Shown here piece by piece: positions 1 through 7,888 of a DNA stretch of 12,140 nt. The notes below the pieces were generated by a model. The model was given only the letters and a program-made list of their open reading frames with translations. It did not search any database and had not been told where the DNA came from. A program made the translations under genes and the position numbers. This stretch comes from CAUPWF01 sp036656615 (GTDB lineage: Bacteria > Bacillota > Clostridia > Lachnospirales > Lachnospiraceae), in NCBI GenBank assembly GCA_036656615.1, contig JAVXHY010000033.1, positions 1-12,140 of the forward strand, in the 5' to 3' direction. Every line of letters starts with the position of its first letter. Within the stretch, counting starts at the first letter, position 1.

Positions 1-27
1 ATTTGTAGGGAGTTTTAATTTTTACTA

Positions 28-56
28 TTGACAAAAATGCTTTATTGTATTAAAGT
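28..56 (+). promoter_or_regulatory. sigma-A type promoter of the T-box/trpXYZ unit
   Basis: A perfect -35 TTGACA (28-33) is followed by a 17-base spacer and a -10-like TAAAGT (51-56, four of six consensus bases). Transcription would start near 63, just before the first helix of the T-box leader, which is where a leader promoter should sit. Confidence 0.7.
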
Positions 57-63
57 AATAGAA

Positions 64-326
64 ACCGTTGAGAAAGAGGAGTAAATCATCAGACGAAATC
101 AAAGAGAGTGACAGGTGGTGTGATTGTCATATGGAGTGGATGATTGAATGGACTTTCGAGGACTGCTTGAAATCGTAAGAGAGTATGGTATGTCGGGAAC
201 CAAACCCGTTATCAATAAGGAGTGTATGTTAGTACATGTAAAAGAGGACGATTCGTCAATTTGAGTGGTACCGCGATAATAATTTTAATTATTACCGTCT
301 CAAGCATTAGCTTGGGGCGGTTTTTT
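64..326 (+). promoter_or_regulatory. T-box riboswitch leader with a Trp (TGG) specifier codon
   Basis: Stem I can be drawn directly. GAAAG (72-76) pairs with CTTTC (153-157), and AATCATC (84-90) pairs with GATGATT (139-145). The internal loop between them has AGGAGTA on the 5' side, with the AGTA typical of the T-box loop-E motif, and GAATGGA on the 3' side. The codon after GAA is TGG (149-151), which would read the tRNA-Trp anticodon. The T-box sequence GTGGTACCGCG lies at 265-275 and would bind the acceptor end of uncharged tRNA. TTGAG (261-265) can pair with CTCAA (299-303) to form the antiterminator, competing with the terminator at 294-326. Uncharged tRNA-Trp should therefore permit read-through into the transporter genes. 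Confidence 0.95.
294..326 (+). terminator. T-box leader terminator
   Basis: A 12-bp stem with two G-U pairs (294-305 with 310-321) closes on a four-base ATTA loop and is followed by a T run. Its 5' arm contains the bases that would otherwise pair in the antiterminator, so the two structures exclude each other, as in transcription-attenuating T-boxes. Confidence 0.9.
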
Positions 327-389
327 GCATGTCAAAAGGTTACTTGTAGGAAGGTTGCTTTATGTAAAAAGAAAAAGGAGATTCAAATT

Positions 390-1406
390 ATGAAAAAGAA
401 AATTGTAGCAGTAGGTATGTGTGTAGTAATGGTAACAGCAATGGTTGCAGGTTGTGGAAGTAAAGCTGAAAAAAAAGAAAATGTGAAGGGGAAAAGTTAT
501 ACAGTAGGTGTTACACAATTTGCGGAACATGGGTCTTTGGACAATTGCCGTAAGGGATTTGAAGAAGGGCTGGCGGAAGAAGGAATTATAGAAGGTGAGA
601 ACCTCACCTTGGATTACAAAAATGCAGCTGCAGACATGGGTACAGCAGGACAGATTGCAGATGGATTTGTATCAGATCATGTAGATATGATTTGCGCAAT
701 TGCAACACCGAGTGCACAGACTGCTTATAATGCGGCAATGGATCAAGAAATTCCAGTTATTTTTACTGCGGTTACAGATCCCGTTGCAGCAGAATTAGCA
801 GGAAAGGATGGAGCTTCAGTTGGTGAAGTTACGGGAACTAGTGATAAGCTTCCAATCGAAGCACAGTTGCAAATGATTCGTGATGTCTTACCAGAAGCGA
901 AAACAATTGGTATTATGTATACAACCAGTGAAGTGAATTCTGTTTCTGCAATCAAGGAATACGAAGAGAAAGTTAAGGATTATGGATTTACATTGGAAAC
1001 AGTTGGTATCAGTGCAACAGCAGATATCTCGCTGGCAACAGATAAGCTTTTAGAAAAAGCGGATTGTATTACGAATCTAACAGATAATACAGTGGTCAAT
1101 TCATTACCAACAATTTTAGAAAAAGCAAATGAGAAGCAGATTCCTATCTTTGGAAGTGAAATAGAACAAGTAAAAATCGGATGTTTAGCAGCAGCAGGTC
1201 TTGATTATGTGGAACTTGGGAAGCAAACAGGTAGAATGGCAGCCCAGATTCTAAAAGGGGATAAGAAAGCTTCGGAGATGAAATTTGAAACAATTACAGA
1301 AAGTGGAATTTACTTGAATACTGCAGTAGCTTCCAAGCTAAATATTGCAGTATCAGAGAAAATAACAACAAGTGCAGTAGAGATCTTTGATTCTATTGCA
1401 AAATAG
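390..1406 (+). CDS. trpX: ABC transporter substrate-binding lipoprotein, predicted tryptophan binder TrpX
   Basis: 338 aa. The ATG at 390 is chosen because AAGGAG sits 9 bases upstream and a lipoprotein signal follows: basic MKKK, a hydrophobic stretch, and lipobox V19-A20-G21 before the acylated Cys22. An in-frame start at 222 would lie inside the T-box and is rejected. After a charged linker the mature protein starts as a type I periplasmic-binding fold of the PF04392 family, about residues 37-330. It should be anchored on the outer face of the membrane and deliver substrate to the permease. The family is not specific for one ligand; tryptophan is inferred from the TGG specifier of the upstream T-box and from known T-box-linked trpXYZ loci in Firmicutes. 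The permease start is 20 bases downstream. Confidence 0.85.
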   Translation: MKKKIVAVGMCVVMVTAMVAGCGSKAEKKENVKGKSYTVGVTQFAEHGSLDNCRKGFEEGLAEEGIIEGENLTLDYKNAAADMGTAGQIADGFVSDHVDMICAIATPSAQTAYNAAMDQEIPVIFTAVTDPVAAELAGKDGASVGEVTGTSDKLPIEAQLQMIRDVLPEAKTIGIMYTTSEVNSVSAIKEYEEKVKDYGFTLETVGISATADISLATDKLLEKADCITNLTDNTVVNSLPTILEKANEKQIPIFGSEIEQVKIGCLAAAGLDYVELGKQTGRMAAQILKGDKKASEMKFETITESGIYLNTAVASKLNIAVSEKITTSAVEIFDSIAK

Positions 1407-1426
1407 TAGTAGAAAGCAGGTAGGGT

Positions 1427-2308
1427 ATGGATTTTATAGTTACGATTATAGAACAAGGACTTATTTATGGTATTTTAGCATTGGGTGTTTATATTACTTA
1501 TAAAATATTGGATTTCCCTGATTTAACAGTGGATGGGAGCTTTCCCTTGGGTGCGGCAGTCAGTGCCGCACTTATTACCAAAGGAATCAATCCGTATGTG
1601 ACCCTGATGATTGCTTTTTTTGCAGGGGTATTAGCAGGAATATGCACTGGTGTCATTCATGTGAAATGTAAGGTAAGAGATTTGATTTCGGGAATTATTA
1701 TGATGACGGCTCTGTGGACTATTAATTTACGAATTGCAGGCACCGCAAATGTACCTATATTCTCCCATGAGACAATTTTTAAAAATGCAATGTTAAATAG
1801 AATCATACCAGAGGAATTTCGTAACTATACAACGCTCCTACTAATTCTTATTATTGTAATCGTTGTAAAAATAATGTTAGATGCATATATGAAGACAAAA
1901 TCAGGCTTTTTGCTTCGGGCAGTGGGAGACAATGACTTATTGGTAACATCTTTGGCTAAGGATCAGGGGAATGTTAAAATTCTTGGATTGGCCATTGCAA
2001 ACGGAATGGTTGCTTTGTCAGGATCTGTTTTTTGTCAGGAACAGCGTGTGTTTGAGATTTCTATGGGAACCGGTGCAATTGTTATTGGTTTGGCAAGCGT
2101 TATTATTGGAACCAGTATTTTTAAAAATGCATCATTTATCAAAGCAACCACGGCAGTTCTTGTAGGTGCGGTCTTATATAAGGGTTGTGTAGCCGTTGCT
2201 CTCAAAAGCTTTGAACCTCAGGATATGAAGCTGATTACAGCGGTATTATTCTTAGTAATACTAGTACTTAGTATGGAAAGGAAAAGAAAGGTGAAGACAA
2301 ATGCTTGA
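1427..2308 (+). CDS. trpY: ABC transporter permease, predicted TrpY
   Basis: 293 aa integral membrane protein of the LivH/RbsC-like permease family (BPD_transp_2; COG4120 type). About eight or nine hydrophobic segments are visible, roughly residues 7-27, 38-52, 56-77, 88-105, 137-153, 184-200, 213-230, 238-253 and 266-283. The conserved cytoplasmic coupling loop starts near 168 with AVGDN and ends with the G and A residues before the next helix; this is the surface expected to contact the ATPase. The C-terminus is a basic tail. An AGGTAGGG ribosome site precedes the ATG. The stop codon overlaps the start of the ATPase gene by 8 bases, so translation is probably coupled. Tryptophan specificity comes only from the leader and operon context. 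Confidence 0.85.
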   Translation: MDFIVTIIEQGLIYGILALGVYITYKILDFPDLTVDGSFPLGAAVSAALITKGINPYVTLMIAFFAGVLAGICTGVIHVKCKVRDLISGIIMMTALWTINLRIAGTANVPIFSHETIFKNAMLNRIIPEEFRNYTTLLLILIIVIVVKIMLDAYMKTKSGFLLRAVGDNDLLVTSLAKDQGNVKILGLAIANGMVALSGSVFCQEQRVFEISMGTGAIVIGLASVIIGTSIFKNASFIKATTAVLVGAVLYKGCVAVALKSFEPQDMKLITAVLFLVILVLSMERKRKVKTNA

Positions 2309-3074
2309 GTTAAAACAAATTCATAAATACTATAATCCGGGTACTGTAAATGAACTGTGTTTGTTCGAAAATTTCAGCCTAACCATTGATCGGGGGGAAT
2401 TTGTGTCTATTGTTGGAAGTAATGGATCGGGCAAAACCTCTATGCTAAATATAATTTGTGGAAGTATTCCAATCGATGCAGGGAGCATACTTGTAAATGG
2501 AGTGGATATTACCCATGAAAAAGAATATAAAAGAAATCGAAAAATTGGACGTGTGCATCAAAATCCGGCAATGGGAACCTGCCCTGCCATGACGATACTT
2601 GAAAATATGTCTTTGGCAGATAATAAAGGGAAAATATATGGGTTGAGCAGAGGGAAAAATAAGGCGAGAATAGATTATTATAGAGAAAGTCTCAAGCAAT
2701 TAAACCTAGGATTGGAAGATAAAATGGAAGTAAAGGTGGGAGCTCTTTCGGGAGGTCAAAGACAAGCTATGGCTTTACTGATGTCTACTATGACACCCAT
2801 TGAATTTCTTATTTTGGATGAACATACCGCGGCATTAGATCCCAAAACAGCTGAATTAATCATGGAGCTTACCGATAAAATTGTAAAAGAAAAGCAGCTT
2901 ACGACCATTATGGTAACACATAATCTTCGATATTCTGTAGAATATGGCAATCGCCTCTTAATGATGCATCAGGGAAATTGTATAATGGATTGTGCAGGAG
3001 AAGAGAAAAATCGAATTGATATTGATGATATTTTAAAGAGGTTCAATGAAATAAGTATTGAGTGTGGAAACTAA
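2301..3074 (+). CDS. trpZ: ABC transporter ATP-binding protein, predicted TrpZ
   Basis: 257 aa, normal length for a single ABC domain. All nucleotide-binding motifs are intact: Walker A GSNGSGKT (39-46), Q-loop Gln87, signature LSGGQ (149-153), Walker B FLILDE (169-174) with catalytic Glu174, D-loop AALD (177-180) and switch His207. It would dimerise at the cytoplasmic face and power import through the permease. The gene starts inside the end of the permease gene (8-base overlap), with a ribosome site in that gene's last codons. It is the last gene of the unit, and an intrinsic terminator follows about 37 bases after its stop. Confidence 0.88.
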   Translation: MLELKQIHKYYNPGTVNELCLFENFSLTIDRGEFVSIVGSNGSGKTSMLNIICGSIPIDAGSILVNGVDITHEKEYKRNRKIGRVHQNPAMGTCPAMTILENMSLADNKGKIYGLSRGKNKARIDYYRESLKQLNLGLEDKMEVKVGALSGGQRQAMALLMSTMTPIEFLILDEHTAALDPKTAELIMELTDKIVKEKQLTTIMVTHNLRYSVEYGNRLLMMHQGNCIMDCAGEEKNRIDIDDILKRFNEISIECGN

Positions 3075-3110
3075 TATCAAATTCTATGAGAAAGTATCAT
3101 AATACATGTG

Positions 3111-3139
3111 AAAAAAACGTCCTAAGGGCGTTTTTTTTT
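3111..3139 (+). terminator. intrinsic terminator of the trpXYZ unit
   Basis: AAAAAACGTCC, a TAA loop and GGGCG followed by nine T form a stem of up to 11 bp with one G-U pair and a long U tail. The A run on the 5' side would also let it work in the reverse direction. Confidence 0.88.
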
Positions 3140-3164
3140 GTGAACTATTGTAGAATTATTTGTA

Positions 3165-3193
3165 TTGACGCTTAAAGACATAAGTGTTAATAT
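3165..3193 (+). promoter_or_regulatory. sigma-A type promoter of nrdDG-dut
   Basis: TTGACG (3165-3170), a 17-base spacer and TAATAT (3188-3193) match the housekeeping consensus well. The predicted start near 3200 lies just before two NrdR-like palindromes. Confidence 0.75.
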
Positions 3194-3204
3194 AAGTAGT
3201 ACAC

Positions 3205-3251
3205 ATACATGATATAGACTTGAAATATGAAAATATCACTAAATATAGTGA
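3205..3251 (+). promoter_or_regulatory. tandem NrdR-box-like operators
   Basis: The distal box TCACTAAATATAGTGA (3236-3251) matches 13 of 16 positions of the known NrdR consensus acaCwAtATaTwGtgt and sits within a perfect 9-bp inverted repeat (3233-3241 with 3246-3254). The proximal box ATACATGATATAGACT (3205-3220) matches 11 of 16. The boxes are 31 bp apart start to start with a 15-bp gap, the usual three-turn spacing of NrdR sites. They lie downstream of the -10, so bound NrdR-ATP/dATP would block the start of transcription. NrdR itself is not in this window. Confidence 0.75.
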
Positions 3252-3278
3252 TATGCTTTTAAAAGGAGGAATACGTCA

Positions 3279-5399
3279 ATGATTAAAGTGATTAAAAAAG
3301 ATGGAACAAAAGAAGAATTTAATGTCCAAAAAGTGATTGTTGCAGTGAATAAATCTGCATACCGGGCTTTGATAAAATTTTCAGATCAAGATTTACAATT
3401 CATATGTAAATTTGTGGAAGAAAAAGTAGATGAAATGGGTGTACAAGAGGTCCAAATTGCTGAAATGCATAATGTGGTAGAGGGTGCTTTAGAGAAGGTG
3501 AATCCTATGGTGGCGAAAAGCTATCGTGATTATAGAAATTACAAGCAGGATTTTGTTCAAATGTTAGACGAAGTTTATAAGAAAAGTCAATCTATCATGT
3601 ATATTGGAGACAAGGAAAACAGTAATACAGATAGTGCTTTGGTTTCCACAAAAAGAAGCTTGATCTTTAATCAGTTAAATAAAGAATTATATCAAAAATT
3701 CTTTCTTACTACAGAAGAGATTCAAGCCTGCAGAGATGGATATCTATATATTCACGATATGTCAGCACGTAGAGATACCATGAACTGCTGTTTGTTTGAT
3801 GTAGAAAATGTATTAAAGGGTGGATTTGAAATGGGAAATCTATGGTACAATGAACCCAAAACATTGGATACAGCCTTTGATGTCATTGGTGATATTGTTT
3901 TAAGTGCTGCTAGTCAACAATATGGTGGATTTACAGTGCCTAGCGTAGATACAATATTAGAACCATTTGCAGAAAAATCATATAAAAAACACCGGAACAA
4001 ATATATAGAATTAGGAATTGAAAAAACTCGTGCTGAGGAAGTGGCTTGGGCAGATCTGGAAAAGGAAATGGAACAAGGCTTTCAGGGTTGGGAGTACAAG
4101 TTTAATTCCGTATCTTCAAGCCGTGGAGATTATCCATTTATCACTATGACCACAGGAACATCCACAAGCCGCTGTGGAAAACTTGCCTCTATTAAGATGT
4201 TAGAGGTTCGTAAAAACGGACAAGGGAAAAAGAATTATAAGAAGCCAGTATTATTTCCAAAGATTGTATTCTTATATGATGAGAATTTGCACGGACCTGG
4301 TAAACCGCTAGAGGATGTATTTGAAGCTGGAATTGAATGCTCTAAGAAGACGATGTACCCAGATTGGCTTAGTCTGACTGGAAAGGGTTATATTGCAAGC
4401 ATGTATAAGCAATATGGCAAGATTATCAGTCCAATGGGATGCCGTGCCTTCTTATCACCATGGTATGAAAAGGGTGGAATCAATCCCAAAGATGAAACAG
4501 ACAGTCCGGTTTTTGTAGGACGCTTTAATATTGGGGTGGTAAGCCTGCATTTACCAATGATTTATGCTAAATCTCAAAAAGAAGGGCGAGAATTCTTTGA
4601 GGTGCTTGATTATTATTTGAACTTAATCCGACAATTACACATTCGTACTTATGCATATTTAGGAGAAATGAAAGCCTCTACCAATCCATTGGCTTACTGT
4701 GAAGGCGGGTTTTATGGCGGAAAGCTCGGACTTCATGATAAGATCAAACCAATATTACATACGGCAACAGCATCTTTTGGAATTACAGCTTTAAATGAAC
4801 TTCAACAGCTATACAATAAGAAATCTTTGGCAGAAGATGGACAATTTGCACTTCAAACCTTAGAACATATTAATCAGCTTGTGAATACCTACAAAGAAGA
4901 GGATGGAAATTTATATGCTATTTATGCAACGCCGGCAGAAAATCTTTGCGGTTTACAGGTACAGCAATTTAGAAAAAAATATGGAATTATTGAAAATGTA
5001 TCTGACAGAGAATATGTCAGCAATGGATTTCATTGTCATGTTTCGGAGGAGCTTACACCAATTGAAAAGCAGGATTTGGAATATCGCTTTTGGGAATTAA
5101 GTAATGGTGGCAAAATTCAATATGTCAAGTATCCAATTAATTATAATACACAGGCCATTAAAACTCTGATTCATAGAGCTATGGAAATGGGTCTGTATGA
5201 GGGTGTGAATTTAGCATTATCTTACTGTGATAACTGTGGTTATGAAGAGCTCGGTATGGAAGTTTGCCCTAAATGTGGGAGTAAAAATCTAACGAAAATA
5301 GATCGAATGAATGGGTATTTATCTTATTCCAGAGTTAAGGGCGATACACGTCTAAATGATGCGAAAATGGCGGAAATTGCAGAAAGGAAGAGTATGTAA
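3279..5399 (+). CDS. nrdD: anaerobic (class III) ribonucleoside-triphosphate reductase
   Basis: 706 aa. Reduces NTPs to dNTPs with a glycyl radical, formate being the usual reductant. An ATP-cone occupies about residues 1-90 and should sense ATP/dATP. The catalytic barrel follows, with conserved Cys170/Cys171 (MNCC) and Cys388 (GCRAFL), which resemble the active-site cysteines of the family. The C-terminal zinc site is complete: Cys650, Cys653, Cys663 and Cys666. The glycyl-radical loop RMNGYLS places the radical on Gly679. The start has AAAGGAGG 9 bases upstream. Its stop overlaps the nrdG start by one base (TAATG), so the activase is coupled to it. The promoter and NrdR-like boxes upstream predict repression when dNTPs are plentiful. 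Confidence 0.97.
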   Translation: MIKVIKKDGTKEEFNVQKVIVAVNKSAYRALIKFSDQDLQFICKFVEEKVDEMGVQEVQIAEMHNVVEGALEKVNPMVAKSYRDYRNYKQDFVQMLDEVYKKSQSIMYIGDKENSNTDSALVSTKRSLIFNQLNKELYQKFFLTTEEIQACRDGYLYIHDMSARRDTMNCCLFDVENVLKGGFEMGNLWYNEPKTLDTAFDVIGDIVLSAASQQYGGFTVPSVDTILEPFAEKSYKKHRNKYIELGIEKTRAEEVAWADLEKEMEQGFQGWEYKFNSVSSSRGDYPFITMTTGTSTSRCGKLASIKMLEVRKNGQGKKNYKKPVLFPKIVFLYDENLHGPGKPLEDVFEAGIECSKKTMYPDWLSLTGKGYIASMYKQYGKIISPMGCRAFLSPWYEKGGINPKDETDSPVFVGRFNIGVVSLHLPMIYAKSQKEGREFFEVLDYYLNLIRQLHIRTYAYLGEMKASTNPLAYCEGGFYGGKLGLHDKIKPILHTATASFGITALNELQQLYNKKSLAEDGQFALQTLEHINQLVNTYKEEDGNLYAIYATPAENLCGLQVQQFRKKYGIIENVSDREYVSNGFHCHVSEELTPIEKQDLEYRFWELSNGGKIQYVKYPINYNTQAIKTLIHRAMEMGLYEGVNLALSYCDNCGYEELGMEVCPKCGSKNLTKIDRMNGYLSYSRVKGDTRLNDAKMAEIAERKSM

Positions 5400-5887
5400 T
5401 GCATTATCATAATATTACAAAAGACGACATGTTAAATGGCGAGGGATTACGAGTTGTATTATGGGTGGCAGGCTGTTCTCATTGCTGCAAGGAATGTCAC
5501 AATCCAAGTACTTGGGATCCCAATGGCGGCATTTATTTTGACCAATCTGCGAAAGATGAGATATGGGAAGGGTTGAAGAAATCTTATATTCATGGTATAA
5601 CATTTAGTGGGGGAGACCCTTTGCATGGAAATAATTCACTACAGGTCAAAGAGCTTGCAAGGGAAATTAAAGAACAATTTCCAGATAAAACCATTTGGTT
5701 ATATACAGGTTCTGTATGGGAAGGCATGAAAGAAATGGATATTATTCCTTATCTCGATGTGGTTGTGGATGGAGAATTTGAATGTAAGAAAAAAGATGAG
5801 AACTTGCATTGGAAGGGAAGTTCTAATCAACGTGTTATTGATGTAAAAGAGAGTCTAAAAAGTGGAGCGGTGGTATTATACGCCTAG
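5399..5887 (+). CDS. nrdG: anaerobic ribonucleotide reductase activating protein (radical SAM)
   Basis: 162 aa, usual length for NrdG. It binds a 4Fe-4S cluster and S-adenosylmethionine to generate the glycyl radical on NrdD. The cluster motif is CX3CX2C: Cys26, Cys30, Cys33 (an additional Cys29 lies between them). The SAM-contact motif FSGGDP lies at 69-74. The early NGEGLRVVLWVAGC segment is typical of the family. It starts on the last base of the nrdD stop codon, a classic coupled nrdD-nrdG pair. The dUTPase gene follows with a gap of 21 bases and no terminator between. Confidence 0.96.
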   Translation: MHYHNITKDDMLNGEGLRVVLWVAGCSHCCKECHNPSTWDPNGGIYFDQSAKDEIWEGLKKSYIHGITFSGGDPLHGNNSLQVKELAREIKEQFPDKTIWLYTGSVWEGMKEMDIIPYLDVVVDGEFECKKKDENLHWKGSSNQRVIDVKESLKSGAVVLYA

Positions 5888-5908
5888 TCGGAGAGGTTGG
5901 AAACAGAT

Positions 5909-6421
5909 ATGCAACGAATTGCACAATTTCATAAAGTAAGCTTTTCTCAATTTGAGGAAGCGTGGAAGGATACATTTGGGGACATTTTAAAAGAAGAAAT
6001 ACTCTTATTATACCAAGATATTCAAATTCCAAAAAGGGCAACAGCTGGATCAGCTGGATATGATTTCTATACACCAACGAAGTTTACTATTAAGCCTGGA
6101 ACAACCGTGAAGATTCCTACAGGAATTCGAGTGGAAATGGAAGAAAACTGGGTGTTGAAATGTTATCCTCGAAGTGGATTAGGATTTAAATACCGTTTAC
6201 AATTAAATAATACGGTTGGAATTATTGACAGCGATTATTATGATTCAGATAATGAAGGACATATATTTGCAAAACTTACCAATGACAGCAATGAAGGGAA
6301 AATTGTAGAACTTGAAAAAGGGGTAGGTTTTATGCAGGGTATATTTGTGGAATATGGGATTACAGTAGACGATAATGCAACCTCTATTCGCAATGGTGGA
6401 TTGGGAAGCACTACAAAGTAA
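5909..6421 (+). CDS. dut: deoxyuridine 5'-triphosphate nucleotidohydrolase (dUTPase)
   Basis: 170 aa from the ATG at 5909; a TTG at 5897 is in frame but sits almost on the GGAGAGG ribosome site, so the ATG is preferred. Hydrolyses dUTP to dUMP and pyrophosphate. The five trimeric-dUTPase motifs are in order: AGSAGYDF (46-53), PRSGLGFK (87-94), NTVGIIDSDY (101-110, with the uracil-binding loop Tyr), the Gln-containing GFMQGIFVEYG (140-150) and the C-terminal RNGGLGSTTK (161-170). Two differences from the short E. coli type are seen: about 40 extra N-terminal residues and a longer segment after motif 3 (YDSDNEGHI). It is transcribed with nrdDG, which makes sense because NrdD acts on UTP and so produces dUTP. 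Confidence 0.93.
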   Translation: MQRIAQFHKVSFSQFEEAWKDTFGDILKEEILLLYQDIQIPKRATAGSAGYDFYTPTKFTIKPGTTVKIPTGIRVEMEENWVLKCYPRSGLGFKYRLQLNNTVGIIDSDYYDSDNEGHIFAKLTNDSNEGKIVELEKGVGFMQGIFVEYGITVDDNATSIRNGGLGSTTK

Positions 6422-6431
6422 GTATATTTCT

Positions 6432-6459
6432 GAGAAGACAGGATATCCTAACCATAATA
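6432..6459 (+). promoter_or_regulatory. possible forespore (sigma-G/F-like) promoter
   Basis: CATAATA (6453-6459) matches the sigma-G -10 consensus CATWMTA exactly. The -35 candidate GAGAA (6432-6436, spacer 16) matches GMATR at only three of five positions and the spacer is short. The predicted start would fall at or near the GGAGG ribosome site (6466-6470), which weakens the case. It is listed because it sits directly before a spore germination gene. Confidence 0.27.
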
Positions 6460-6479
6460 ACTTATGGAGGGATTTTTCT

Positions 6480-7835
6480 ATGATGAAAATCAGTGATTTA
6501 TTGCAGGAAAATATATTGTATTTATCGAAAACATTACCAATACAAAAGAGTTTTGACGTTATCCAAAGAGATATTGTAATTGGGGAACGACAAAGCTCTT
6601 TTTACTTTATTGATGGCTTTACAAAAGACGAAGCAATGCTTAAAATTATGAATTCCTTTTTTACAGTAACAGCGGATAAAATGCCAAACTCTGCAAAAGA
6701 ATTTTCAAAGGAAATGATTCCTTATGTGGAAGTTGAAATTCTTGAGGACTTTGATCAAGTATTGAAAAATATATTATCAGGTGTTACCTGTCTGTTTATT
6801 GAAGGTTACTCAGAATGTATTGGAATTGATTGCAGAACGTATCCCATAAGAGGAATTGAGGAACCTGAAAAAGATAAGTCTTTACGAGGCTCTAGGGACG
6901 GTTTTGTAGAAACAATTGTCTTTAATACGGCGTTGATTAGAAGAAGAATACGAGATCCTCATTTGATTATGGAAATGATGGAAGTAGGGGAAAGCTCTCG
7001 AACGGATGTGGTTCTTTGTTATATGGAGGATCGCGTGGAAAAACAATTGTTAAGGAGTCTGCAGGAACGAATAAAAAATATTCAAGTGGATGCCCTGCCT
7101 ATGAACCAACAAAGCTTAGCCAATCAACTATTTAAGAGAAAATGGTTCAATCCTTTCCCAAAATTCAAATTTACAGAACGTCCAGATACGGCTGCAGCAT
7201 GTCTGTTGGAGGGAAAGGTCATTATACTAGTGGATAACTCTCCATCTTCGATGGTACTTCCCACTTCTATTTTAGATATGATAGAAGAGGCAAACGATCA
7301 TTATTTTCCAACCATTACGGATATTTATTTGAAGCTGACTCGGATATTGATTATAATAGCAACGGTATTTTTGACTCCGATTTTCCTAGTGTTGATGCAA
7401 AACCAACAATGGATTCCAACATCCTTTTCTTTTATTATTATAAAAGAAGTTATTCAGATTCCAATTATATTCCAATTACTTATTTTAGAACTGGCTATTG
7501 ATGGATTACGTTTGGCAGCGCTGAATACACCCAGTATGTTGAGTACACCACTCAGTGTCATTGCGGGGATTGTGATGGGAGAATTCTCCGTAAAGTCTGG
7601 TTGGTTTAATTCAGAAGTCATGCTTTATATGGCATTTGTAGCTGTTGCTAACTATACACAGCCTAATTTTGAACTAGGATATGCATTGAAATTTGTACGG
7701 CTGCAGTTGTTGATTTTGACAGCATTATTTAATTGGATAGGTTTCTTAACGGGATGTATGATCGCTATTAGTTCTATTATATGGAATAAGACCTTAACCG
7801 GGAAAAGCTATGTTAGTATAAGAAAAAATGGATGA
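6480..7835 (+). CDS. GerA-family spore germination protein, SpoVAF-like
   Basis: 451 aa from the ATG at 6480, which has GGAGG 9 bases upstream; an upstream in-frame start would lie inside dut. The fold is that of GerA A-subunits (PF03323). A large soluble N-terminal region (about 1-285) carries FYFIDGFTKD (41-50), RGSRDGFVET (136-145, the family's RGPREGF-like motif) and the segment VIILVDNSPS (247-256). A membrane region of four or five helices lies at about 287-306, 318-340, 355-369, 380-395 and 408-434. The segment NYTQPNFELGYALKF (391-405) resembles SpoVAF more than classical GerAA. Such proteins sit in the spore inner membrane and take part in germinant response or accessory channel function. 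No GerAB or GerAC partner is adjacent, so which germinant it serves cannot be said. Confidence 0.9.
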   Translation: MMKISDLLQENILYLSKTLPIQKSFDVIQRDIVIGERQSSFYFIDGFTKDEAMLKIMNSFFTVTADKMPNSAKEFSKEMIPYVEVEILEDFDQVLKNILSGVTCLFIEGYSECIGIDCRTYPIRGIEEPEKDKSLRGSRDGFVETIVFNTALIRRRIRDPHLIMEMMEVGESSRTDVVLCYMEDRVEKQLLRSLQERIKNIQVDALPMNQQSLANQLFKRKWFNPFPKFKFTERPDTAAACLLEGKVIILVDNSPSSMVLPTSILDMIEEANDHYFPTITDIYLKLTRILIIIATVFLTPIFLVLMQNQQWIPTSFSFIIIKEVIQIPIIFQLLILELAIDGLRLAALNTPSMLSTPLSVIAGIVMGEFSVKSGWFNSEVMLYMAFVAVANYTQPNFELGYALKFVRLQLLILTALFNWIGFLTGCMIAISSIIWNKTLTGKSYVSIRKNG

Positions 7836-7850
7836 TAAGTCCATTTTTAT
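7824..7850 (+). terminator. terminator overlapping the stop of the germination gene
   Basis: AAAAATGGA (7824-7832) pairs perfectly with TCCATTTTT (7840-7848) around a 7-base loop that contains the TGA stop codon. The stem is AT-rich but has the A/U-flanked form of a Clostridia terminator. Confidence 0.6.
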
Positions 7851-7860
7851 GAAGGAACTT

Positions 7861-7888
7861 TTGACTTTTTTTACTGCTATGTTATAAT
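7861..7888 (+). promoter_or_regulatory. sigma-A promoter of the MATE gene, flanked by an inverted repeat
   Basis: TTGACT (7861-7866), a 16-base spacer and a perfect TATAAT (7883-7888). GACTTTTTT (7863-7871) recurs inverted as AAAAAAGTC (7889-7897), so 9-bp arms bracket the region from the -35 to just past the -10. The repeat may be a repressor operator; no regulator gene is next to it. Confidence 0.78.

Noticed and set aside
222..389. In-frame N-terminal extension of the substrate-binding lipoprotein starting at 222
   Set aside because: It lies across the T-box antiterminator and terminator, has no ribosome site, and would bury the lipoprotein signal at residue 57 onward. The ATG at 390 has a good ribosome site and lipobox spacing.
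5897..5908. TTG start for dUTPase
   Set aside because: It touches the GGAGAGG ribosome site; the ATG at 5909 gives the N-terminus expected for the family.
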